Assembly: GCF_000315625.1 (NCBI RefSeq)
Contig: NW_005434669.1
Span: 932,066 to 996,065, forward strand
Length of the DNA: 64,000 bases
Direction: 5' to 3'
Source: Guillardia theta CCMP2712
Lineage: Eukaryota; Cryptophyceae; Pyrenomonadales; Geminigeraceae
Part shown: positions 15,001-27,000 of the stretch, in pieces
Position numbering within the stretch: position 1 is the stretch's first letter
Layout: the number at the start of each line of letters is the position of its first letter
Notes under the pieces: model-generated
Database searches by the model: none
What the model was told of the DNA's origin: nothing
Seen by the model: the letters and a program-made list of their open reading frames with translations, nothing else
Translations under genes and position numbers: made by a program

Positions 15001-18000
15001 GGCGAAGCCTTCATACTGGTAGAGGGTCTGGTCCTGGGAGACTCGCTCGAGGGCCTGAAGCGTTGGGTTGATCTTGAAGAAGGGGGGCTCGTTGACTTCG
15101 ATCACGTTCAGGGACAGCTCCTTCACTGACGTGTTGACTCCTCCGTTTGAGTATCCTCCGTTGTCCACCGCAGAAACCTGCAAGACCGTCGATCCCTGGA
15201 CGCCAATCTTGAGCTTGAAGACAAGATCTCCCTGGACTGTCACGATTGGAAGGATATCAAACAAGCCCCTGTTTGCCACTTGGACGTGGAAGGTGTAGAC
15301 CTGGCCTGGGGAGGAGTTGCTATGGCAGTCAGTGGTCAGCACTGGCGGCCTGAAGCATTCATCCTCCGACTTGGGGAGGGGCGACCTAGAGCCCATGGAA
15401 TGGATATGAACGAATGACGACTTGGTCGTCAGCTGCACAAGTTCAGAGGAGGTGATGGTCACGACGTTCAGCTCTGAAGGCATCGAGAAGTTCACTGGAG
15501 TGTTGATCATCGACACGTTCACAGGAATCGAAGCCTCTACCCTCCCTCCGTATGAATCCGTTGCCGTGATGAAAATCTCTGCCCGGCCGAACTGCCCTGG
15601 CACGAAATCTATCGACAACATGTGCCTGCACACACCCCAGTCTCCCTGCTGGTCCTTGCAGACTGAGACGTGACCCTGGTAGATCGACTCGATGTTGGTG
15701 CAGTTCTCGTACATCTGCCCGTTGTGCTCGAAGGGGAACGCGCAGGGGCTGTCAGTACCGTTGACGTAGGCGCGGAGGGAGACGTTGAGCATGCTGGGCT
15801 GATCTGTGAACAAGGAGAAACGAAGGCTGTCACTGTACAGGTTGGTGATAGCATCGAAGTCGACGAACGCGATGGTCCCTAAGGAAGCCGCATCGGTTGA
15901 CAGGTTGAAACTTGTGCTGGGAAAGTCGTTGAGGGTTCCGACCAGGTACTTGACCGGAGCTTGCCCTTCAATGAACGCCAGGGGTGTGATAAGAGGGATA
16001 GGCACATTGTTGACTGGTACGATCCAGATCGGAACTGAGACGAGGCATGTCAGGTTGTACAAATCGTGCGCTATGATGTCAAAGTGAAGCTCTCTGACGG
16101 AATAGGAGTGCATGTAAGGAAGCGGCATGACCAGCAGCTCATCTCCTTCGATAGCAACTTGAAACCAAGATGTCCAATTAGTCTGCGTGGTGATGGTGAG
16201 GAAATCGACGACTGGCACGCTGTGAAAACACTTAATCTTGATAGCCATAGTGCGACAGTCGTCAAAGTCTCCGAACATGTAAGAGATGTTGAAGCGAAGC
16301 TCCTGGGCAGTCGCAGGCTGCTCATAGATCGTGATGCCAGCGACGAAAGTCGGCAGGTTCATCACAAAAGGAGCGTCGGGGATAGACACCACATCAAAGG
16401 TCAACGTTGCTGTAACTGAAACATTCATAGAATCGACTGCCGTTACAGTCACCTCAATCAGCCCGTGCTGGTTTGGCAGGAGGTACTGTACGAGCTTGTC
16501 CCCAACGATCTGAATCTCCATGAGGTCTGGCCGGCTGTTGACCGCGTAGTAAGTCAACGTGTCTGGTGGAGCGTACGGGTCGTGATGATCCTCCAAGTCA
16601 ACGTCGTAGAAGATGTCACTGAGGTTGAGGGGGGGAGGCTGGATGTCTTCGTAGTGCGTGTAGTTGAGGATGGAGTTGTTGCGGACGAAGGGAGGATGGT
16701 TGACATGCTGGACTATAAGCCGTAGAGGAGGTGAGGTCGACAGGCCGGTCGAGTCCACAGCTGTCAGGTTGAAGACTCCATGCACGTGCAGCCCTGGCCG
16801 AATCTCCAGGTACACGAAGTCAGAGTAGACCGTGCGGACCTCCACCTGCTCAGGGTCGCTGCTTAGCACATGCAGCGTGTCGCCTCCTCGGAACCACTCG
16901 TCCTTGTCCTCAAAGACCTCAAACAGCCTGAACTGCCAGGTGTGTAAGGTACAGGAGTCGTACACGCAGGTTCCGTTGTCTTCGAGGATGGTCAGGTTGT
17001 TGGCATATCTTGGCCGGACGCTCGGCGGGTGTGCGACAGGCTGGATGGCGACCAGGATCGACTTGGTGGTGTACAACTGAGTCCTCCTCGAGAACAAGGT
17101 GACCGAGAGCTCGACGACTCCGTGGATGAAGGAAGTGTCCAGCTCGATTTCAGCTGAGAGGCAGTAGGGGGAGCAGGAGGCCTTGACAGTCGGTGGGTTG
17201 CGGAAGAAATCTCCGAAGGTACCGTTGGAGGGACTCCAGAGAAATACAGACGCCGGCGATCGGAATCGAGAAGGGGCAACGACAAACTTCACGTACTGCA
17301 AAGACAGGAGTCAGTGAGAGAGAGGGAGGGAGAGAAGGAGGAGCCAACCTGACTGCCGTCTTCCATCAAGAGCCCGCTGTCAACGCGGATGTTGGAGATG
17401 ATCGGGACCGAGACTCTACTGCTCTCGTTGACAACGATGATGGTCAAGATGTCAAAGTCTGGGGGTTGCTGGACTATCTCGGTCAGGCTCCTCGTCTCCA
17501 TCAAGGAGTAAAGGAGAGAAATGGAGCCCAGGTTGACCCTCGCGATGCTGTCGGGGCAGTTGCAGCCGAAGGCGTCAGCCTCGAACTGATCCGGCCAGCT
17601 CTCCATGTTCTGATCGAGCATTAAAGAATCATAGCTGATGTTCGAGTTGAAGAGAGACTTGGCTCTGCTGTTGATGTCCATCAATGACGAAAGTTGGTAG
17701 GCGATGACTGCAAACTCCATCGTAGCGACTTGCTCATCAGACGAGTTGCACGACAGAAGAACGATCGGCAGCCAATCAGTCTGAGTCTGCCCCGCAATCA
17801 TTGTTCTCACGCCCGAGACCACCTCATCTGTTGACGTGGTCTGCTGACCGTCACTGAACAAGTCGAACTGGAACGCGATGCGCAGGAACCCTTGCATGAC
17901 ATTCACTGTCAACAGATGGGTGGACGAGTTTTCAGCCTGGTGCCCATCGATCACTCCTCCTCCCCCGTCGTCAGTGGTGAGGATGACAAACGAAGAGTTC

Positions 18001-21000
18001 CCGGAGAACATCGGGGGTACAACCAGCGTGATGTTCCCGTTCTCTCCGATCTTCAAGTCAACATCGCTGCCTTCACCCGCAGTCACTGAGAAGCTGACAT
18101 GCTGGAAGGCCTCGTAAGGCCCAGCAGAGAAGTTGGCAACAGCAGGAAGGATCCTGAGGCCTCCGCAGGAAGTCCAAGGGCTGCAGCAACCCGTGTTCAA
18201 GTTGCAGGAGAGGTCAAGGGAGGGGCAGGGAGAGCAGCACCACTCCTGCAGCATCATGCCTGACTCCCGGGTGTCGTAGGGGTTGACCCACAGCCAGACG
18301 TCGCTCGGCAGACCGACGGATGGCGCAGAGTTGACGGGGATCACAACAAAGGTCAGCCTGTGTCCTGCCGTGTAGCAAGTCGCGTTCTTGTCCCCGTTGT
18401 CGCATCCCGTGACTTCTACCGTGCTGTTGCCGTAGGCGTACGGGCGGATCACGAAGTAGAAGGTACCGTTGGCAAACCCTTGAAGGTCCTCGAACAAAGT
18501 CGAGTTCTCCGGGCTGACGTGGAAGTGGAAGGAGAGAGACTGGTTGGCCTCGTCCCGTGGACCCACCAAACTCCCGCCGAACTGAGCCCAACGGAGGTTC
18601 TTGAAGAACGAAAGCTCGCTCCTTCTGTTGTAAAACTTCTCCTCAACGATCACCAGAGGCTGCAAAGTGAAGTCGAACGAAGGAGGGTCATTCACAGCAA
18701 CCACCTCGAGCCGCCAGACATGAGGAGTGGAGGTAGCCTGATCTCCCTGCCTCACTACTCCTCCGTCGTCCTCCAAGGTTGTGCTCAGAGTCAAGTTGCC
18801 GTTCTGATTCGGAGCGAGGAGGAGGTCGAGGGTTCCATCTGAGAGGATGGACAACGCAGACAGGAGGTTCTGGTTCCCGGACAGGTAGGTCACATGGAAG
18901 GTGACTAACTGACTGTCCTCACTACTGCTGCAAGGGAAGTTGGTGTAGTTGGAGTTGTTTGCGAACATGGAGTCCGAGAACAGGCCCTTCTTGATGTTCC
19001 CTGCGAACTGATGCACGCGATACCTTGGAGCGTCCTCCAGCACCTGGACGGTCTGCTGGGCCAGGGAGAATGAAGGAGGCTGGTTGATCGGGTTGATCAG
19101 GATGTCGAAGTAAGACCAGGGGGTCTTGAACGAGCTGGTGACCAGCCGGAACATCATTGAGACTTTTCCGTGCATCCCCTCCCTCAGCACGAAGGACAGG
19201 GAACCATCGACATCGATCACGGGCTGCTGCCTGAAGCAGATCTTCCCTTCCTCGCTCTTCGGCATCACCTCGAACGAGCCATCCGTAATGATCCGCTGGT
19301 CGCCATAGGTCGGCGGTGACGTCGGGGGCAGAGTGGGAGAGGCCCGTGGGTCAGCGAAGTAGAGGAAAGTCTGAGACTGGCCGACGACGACGTTCTCGTC
19401 AACCTCGACCACGTCCTGCTCTTGCATGGCTGGCTGAGAGTCCGCATTCCCCCAGAGGAGGTAAAACCGTTTGACCTGCGAACGATCGTTTCCTCCCCAG
19501 GCAGTTCCTCCGTCATCAAAGAGCTGGACGTCAAAGTATGCGCGGCCGAAGACGAGCTGGTTGGGCTCGAAGGAGAGGTCCCCAGTGTCGCTGATCCTAA
19601 TCCCAGGGACGGTCTGCAACTCAAGTCACTACTAGAATAGAAGAAAACAATGTACTCCGCTCACCTTGAAGAAGATTGGGGCAAGCACAGTCACCACAAA
19701 CGTCAGCCTCTGGTCAATTTCATCCACTGCGAAGGAGTTGTCCTGGGTCCTTCCCTTGTACAGCACTCCCGTCCAGTTCTTGATGACAAACTCCGTGGTG
19801 TTCTCAGGGAATATCTTGTTCTGCCCCACGAAGTAAGGAGCCTTGTTAATCTTGCGGAAGACGAAGATCAGATCCTGCACTGTGTCCACAACATAAGTCA
19901 TGTTCTCCATCCCGACGCAGTAGGAGAGGACATCCACCCTTGCCGTCCCCTCCAGGTCCTCCCTGTAGCTCCCCCACAGTGAAGTTGACCAGGTTGGAGA
20001 GGTGCAGGTGACTAGCTCGGAGGTGGACGAGTCCGCGTTCACCGTATGGTCAAAACTTCCAGTGGAGTGAAACCTACACCTGTACCTCCACTCGCCGCAT
20101 CCCGCGTTGTTCGTCCACGTCATTGGGCCCCCAAAGCCGTTCCCTACGATAGTGAGGACAGTACCTCCGAGCTTGTCGCCGTAGGCCGGGAACGAGGCCC
20201 GGGCCCGAGGGATCAAGAAGATCTTGACGATTTCGGTCGCGCTGCTCTGGATAGGCAACGAGTTCCAGTAGACGACAAGGGTTGTATTAGCTGCTGCTTC
20301 AGTCCACGTTGGGACAGGGCAAGTCAACGTGGAGTAGGAGACGACGGTGGCGAGGGAGCTTGACTCTTGTGACCCGTAGAGGATCCCGCACGTGTAGCTG
20401 TCCATATTGCTGAATCCAGTCCCAAAGACGGAGATCGTACCTCCTTGATAGCTGAAGATGGGCTGAGCGGGCGTTAAAATCTCGTCCCAGATCGGCCACA
20501 CAGTCAAGGTCAAATTCTCCTGCAGTGCCCAGCCGTCAAAGTCTTCAGGAGTGTAGGAGGTCGTGTAACAGAGGCGGTACTGCCCGGGATACATGAGCTG
20601 AGTCGTGATGGACCGGGAGGAGTCGACGAGGCTCTCCGAGACTCGAGACACGCAGTCGCTCCGAGTGAAGGCTATGCGAGTGAAGGGAGAAGGGGAGGCT
20701 TGCTTAAAGTAGAGCTCAACTTGCCTTGCAGCGCTGAAGGATGTGTTAGTCAGGCAGTAGTCGCCTGAGCACTCGACGCTGGTGATAGAGTCAGGCTGAG
20801 TGGGGGCGAGAACCTCCAAGTTGAAGCGTTGAGGCACCCATACATGCTCCCCGTGGACCTTGTAAGTGCTGTAACAGAGCGAGTAGTTCTTGGCTGTGTC
20901 AAAGATTGCGACATAATCCTGCCGGAAGGTCTCCAGGGAGGAGCCAAAGACGGAGGTCAAGTCAGTACATTGGTCGCATCGATCGTTCATGACGATCTTG

Positions 21001-24000
21001 CAGACAGCCACGTTCCCCTTGGAGTTGAACTGCTGGCCGTAGAGCTCAACGGACATGTTGAGGCCCAGAGGGAAGAGGAGGATGTCGTGCTCTGTCGAGT
21101 TGATGCCGAACCGCAACAGTATCATCTCTTCGATCGACTGGGGGGCCGCAGCTCTCAAGGAGTAGAAGGCGAAGTCAGACTGCTCGAAGAAGCGGTCTTG
21201 ACCCAGGAACGAGTAGCAGAGGACAAGTTGCCTTTCAGTCTGCTGTGCGTTCACGCCAGCGGGCCAGGCAGGGACTGTCAGGGAAAAGCCTTCCTGGTTG
21301 AATTGCCCGACGTCAGAGAAGTCAGGAAGCCCACAATGCTCAGGGTCTGCGAGCTTGAGGACGGCGAACTTTGACTCGACAACTCCTTGACACGAGATGT
21401 TGATAACCTGCCCGTTCTCCCAGCTGGAGGGCTGGCAGGCGGTGAGGGACGCCGAGTTGGCCTTGTCAAACGTGTCAAGAAACACGTAATATCGACTGGA
21501 CGGCAGAGCCTGAGGCCCAGGAAGCCAGGTCCCATCCTCTCCGTTCTGCGTGCTGACACAAGTGAAGTACTCTCCGACGCTGGGGAGGGAGGAATTGATC
21601 GCAAAGGACTGATTTCCCTGCCCTTGGTCCAGGACCTGGGTGAAGGTCCTCCCATCAGCGCAGTCGGGCCTTCCCAGCCATGGGTGAATGTGAGTCGAGA
21701 AAGCGACGCGAGAGTTGTAGGAGAAGTCGACTCCTACGAACTTGAAGTAGTAGTGCACGTCCGCGGGCAGCCTCAGGCGGTAGCTCCCGTCTAGCGGGTC
21801 CTCTTCACCTTGGATGCAGATAGAGCTTGCCTCGCCGCGCTGGCATGCGCTCTGCTCAGCGGAAGGGTGGCAATGGCAAACTTGCACGTTGCTGACGTCA
21901 CCGGGTCGAAAGGCATCGATGACCTTGAGGCTGACCTGGTTCTGAAGGAACGACTGAGAGCTCTGATCGAAGTAAGAGACTGAGTAGCAGATTCCGTACA
22001 GCCCAGGTGTTGTGAAAGGCTCGAAAGTGGCGTCGGAGTAAGGAACGGCGCCGTCAGACCCTTGGAGAAGGAACTCAGCATTCGATGCTTGAGAGCAGTT
22101 GGTGTTTGCCTCTGCGAAAGCAACACGAGTGAAAGGAGAGAAGATCGCCCCAGTAAACGTCATGGCCACCACGTTGCTGATCGTGATACGGTCAGGGAAA
22201 ACTTGTGTCAGAGTGCTTTCATTCGCTTGTGGGAACACGTAGAGGTAGACGTCTTGCAGGGAAAGGAACGACCCTGGATCGGTGCCGAGAGTAGAGTAGC
22301 AGACGGTATAGTTGCCGACACTGGCGATAGAGAATGTGACAGTGGGGGTGTCAAACTGGACTTTCACCTCCGGGTCGTGGCAATTGACGTCGGTAGAGAA
22401 GCCAAGGTATGTGTAGTTGTCTGCATGCAGGGTAGCCCCGGTTAGCAAGGGCAGGAGGGTGAAGGTGGGACTGAGTTCCTGTGAGATCCTGTGCGGAGAG
22501 ATGGATAGAATCGAGTGATGGCTGGCCTGGTAGATTGCCTCTATGACGATTGAGCTCTGCCTTATGAAAGAACCGCCAGGCGAGTCTGTAGAGTAGAAGA
22601 GATACCAAAGGCCAGGCATCGTGAGGTTGACGTAAAGGTTGTTGGTAAAGAAGTTGAGAAAGATCCTGGAAGGGCACGAGATGTTCATGCTGCAGCTCTG
22701 GTGCAGGAACAAGAGGCCAGAGTAGGAGGAGAACAGGTTCCTTGGCTCGATGTGGAGGGGGAAGGAGATCAGCGACGGGATCCTTCCCGGGGTCACTGAC
22801 TGCACGCTAGCCGACGAGGCCTGTGCGATCACCGTGAGAGTGACTGGCTGCTTCTCAAACGACTGACCGCTGCTGGTGCTGTAACACACTGACAAAACAC
22901 CCGGAGAGATTTCAGGAGGGATAAAAACTTCGAAGAGCGCGGTCGAGTTGCCGCTGCGCGAGAAAGCGAGGGAGCCAGGCTCGCAGTCCGAGGTAGAGAT
23001 CGCCAAAACGCTGAAGACTGAAGGAAAGTAGCCTGAGAAGTTCAAGAGGGCAATCTGACTTGAGATGATGATCCGCTCGCTGATAGTGAAGATGCTGCTG
23101 TTGCTTGCGGGAGAGAAGATCTCAAGGAGGACGTTCTGCTGCAGCAACTTCGCGCTGTCCCCTCCGTTTGTCTGGATCAAGATGTCATAGAGACCGACAG
23201 CGTCCAAGACCATCTCGACTCGGTTCCCGTAAATCGGGAAGGAAGCGTTAGTCTGACTGCCACCTTGCAAGGTCATCGTGAGGAAGTAATCTCCTGGCAA
23301 GGGAGGAAAGATATTGTTGGGCAAGGTGAGATTGATCGCATATCGGGCCGGGACCTTGGAAGGGAAGACTGCGGTCAGAATCTGTGAGTTGCCTACCACG
23401 TCGATCTGAACAGACTGGAGGATCCACATGGAAGAGGCGTCAGAGCCGTTAGTGCTGTAGCAGACGTGGTACATCCCCTGAGGGAGCTCGACCCGCACGG
23501 CAGGCACTTCCTGCTCCGTATCCAACGGCATCACGAGGGTGTAGCTTTGAAAGCTGCAGGAGGACGTGTTCGTGAAGGCGACAAAGGTCAAACTTGAGTA
23601 GCGCGCTCCGTACAGCATGATGGTGGCGTTGGACGTACCGAACCTTGAAGGGACGATGCTGGTGATGGAGGAGTTGGTGGCTGGCGGCTGCGAGAGCACT
23701 TTGACCTTTTTTTGGAGCACGTACGACGAGCTGGTAGAGTAGCAGACGTAGACGAGCTGGTCGGGCCCAGCAAAGTCATTCATGACGTAGGCAACCACCG
23801 AAGTGGTCAGGTCAGCCTCCCAGGCAAACCAACCATCGCAAGATTCGACGAGGCTGAGAGCAACTTTTGACTGGACGCTGCGAAAGGCTCCTTCAAAGGT
23901 GACGTCAAGGCCTTGATACTTAGGGATGGCAAGGATGAAGTAGCCAGACAAGAAATCGATTGAGTCTTTGACAGCGAATTGGATGAAATTGATAGGTGCT

Positions 24001-27000
24001 GAAGGGATTCCAAGGATGTCTGTGGCGTTGGATAGGAGGCGGAGGTTGTAGAGGTTGACAGAAGCTGGAGGGAGATTGGGCGTTTGACAGAGGATGAGAG
24101 AAGCGTTCACGAAGGTGGAGGGAGACGGAGGCAGGTTTGTGTTGTCAAACACACACTGGATCTCCTGCTCTGCAGAGAAGCCTCGTCCAACGATGGAAAC
24201 AGTGTATGATTCATTCCATGGGACGATCTGGGGGCTGACAGAGAGCCAATGAGGGAGGAATTGAAAGTCTTGATAAGACCCATAAACCATGCCTCGACGT
24301 TTGATGGCGTACGTGCAGGCACTCGACTGGCTGGCAGAGTCCGAGCAAGATTGGTTGACCCAGTACACGCTGAGGTTCACACGCTCCGCGTGATACTCCA
24401 CTCCCCATGCTGGGACTTCGCACAGCAGACTGTCAGCAGAGACTTGGGCAACGGGTGACCACTGCTTCCCTGCCTGCCCCAAGAACTGGCACCTATATGC
24501 CTCTTGCGGCATGAAACCGAACCCTGTGACCGTGAGCAAGCTTCCGCCTGCCGCACTCGCATGAGAAGTCGCCTCGATCCATGTTGTGAAGAAGTAGTAC
24601 AAGTCTTGACCAGCAGGCCCGATGAAGCTGATGTCTTGACTCGCGTTGAAGCTGCACAAGCTCTGACCTTCACAGCCCTGAGATGTCTGGTGGACTTTCA
24701 CACGCGTGACAACCCCTTGCCTGAAGTCAGTCGGGGTAAAGGTCCCAATCAAGCTTTGGTTGTAAAGGTTTGGAGTTCTGCAATAAACCTCACACGCCCC
24801 GTTGTTACAGTGTGAGTAAGACTCCGACGATGACGTCACCTTGGTGTCCTGACCGTAGATGTCGAAGACACATTCATAGCTCGTGTTGCAATCTGCTGCG
24901 ATTCCATTCAAGATCAACATGACGTGCTCCTCCCCAAACGCTTCGCCTTGGCTCGAGTTGAGGTTGTGCCATGAGCTCTGAAGACAGAAACTTCTCTCGT
25001 CCCCATGAAAGTTGATTGCAACCAAGTCACGGAGGACAGTCACGTCCACCAGGATGTTGCAGTCCAGCCCTGCGGGGAGCTGGCAAAGGATCTCATTGAA
25101 ACTTGGGACGAACGCCGTCGTGGTTTCATTCCAAGTTGCAGATGTGAACTTGCAGGCGTACTGCGCTTGGTAGGGCGAGAACCCATACCCAAAGATGGAG
25201 ATGTTAGTCGGAAAAAAAGGTTTGTTGAGAGGCAAGGAGAAAGAATTCCAGACTTCGGACACGATGAGAGATGGAGATGTACACGAAGTGAACTCAGAGG
25301 GCAGGAGAATCCCACACTCCGGGTTGACGAAGGGAACAATCTCGTTGTTCCACAAAACTTGCAGGACAAGCTGCTCTGACAACGTGTAGTTGCCAGACCT
25401 GGTAGATTCGACAAGGAGAGGAGACATGTGGCAGATGAGCCTGTTCGGTGAGGGAGCAGATGCACTGAGAGAGAGGTTGACCGATGATTCAGCTATCCGG
25501 GTGAGCTTGCACGAGAAGAGCTCCGAAGTTTGATCGAAACCGTATCCTTCCACCTCGAACCAGGCGCTGCCGTCGGCAAGCACCTCCGTGACATTCTTTT
25601 CATACCAAGTCGGATAGATCCGAAAGCGAAACGACTCTTCCTTGTCAGCAGGAACATAAGGGATCGTCTCCAGATGCTCGTTCTCAAGCGAAAGCGTCAT
25701 CTGTACCTGGCAACTTCCCACACTCTCGCACGTGCCGCCCCCTGTACAATCACTGTGCTCAAAACAAGCATGACCGGTATTCGGCGCTTCGCAGAAGCAT
25801 GTTCCCCGGCCACCGTTGCATATCGGATAACTGATGTTTCCCCTGTACCCACAGGTGCAGTAGCCATTGCAAGTGCCTGTTCGCTGGTAGTAAGTCCCTC
25901 CCTTGCACGTCCCAGCGCAGTTGGAGTGGATCCTTTGCATCGTGCACCAGGCGTTGTTCTCACTTCGCCCATCGCAGACGGGGTAACTTGCGCTGTCGTT
26001 CCAGCTGGGAATGCTGCACACCACCTTCGGCGAGACGCTCAAGAGATCAGGGGAGACGAAGGATGGTTTGGAAAACCCACTGACACTCTGCAAGTACCTC
26101 CCATCCTTGGAGGTCAAGGAGAATTTGCAACGATAGGCGTCACCATACTCCTCGTGGTCGTACACCAAAGTGCCGGCAAAGAATCTTGGAGAGGACTTAT
26201 CTCCCCACACTTGAACCACCTGAGGACTATTCGTGGTGAAGGAGCCGATGGACAAGACCACACCAGGTCTGACGGCAAGGAAGCCATCAGAGAAGACAGA
26301 TGCGTTCTCACATCTGGAAGCTCCGCATCCGTTGGAGCAACAATCCATCTTGTTCTGCGCGTATGACGCGCAGCAAGTCGACCCCGGTGCTTGCACGTCT
26401 TCCTGCAGGAAATACTTGATCCCCTTCGAGTCAACTACCAAGATGGTGTACGTCCCGCCAGCAGTAAAAGAATAAGGCTCAGAGAACCGACACATTGTGG
26501 GGTCTTCGTATACGCATGTCCTTGAATCCCAGACAAAATTGTCCAACGATTGCTCCTTTCCTGTTCCCAGGAAATTTCCTCGTGCAATTGAAACATAGAT
26601 GCCGTCATCAACTCTTTCGACTCTTTCTAGTCTCAGTGCCACCAGAGTAGAATTTCTCTTGGCAAAGACTTCAAACATCGATCCTGGCAAACTTGTATCC
26701 CCATTCCATGCCATAGGCAGGATTTGACGCAAGGTCTGATTGACTGACGTAGTCAACGACAGGTTGTACTCGCCCACAAGACCAGGATTGACTCCCCTGG
26801 TGTACAGCTCGATCGGAGTTCCACCAAATGCCGGAGCTTGAGTTATATTCACGGAATACCAAGAACCACGACTGAACTCATGCGTGATCGAAGGAATCGT
26901 CCGGTTGTAGCTGGACCACAAGGGAAAGTACTGCTCGTTGTCAATCCGAAGCGAATCACGCTTGATCGGACTATCAGTCATGTTGGTTCGCAATACTATC

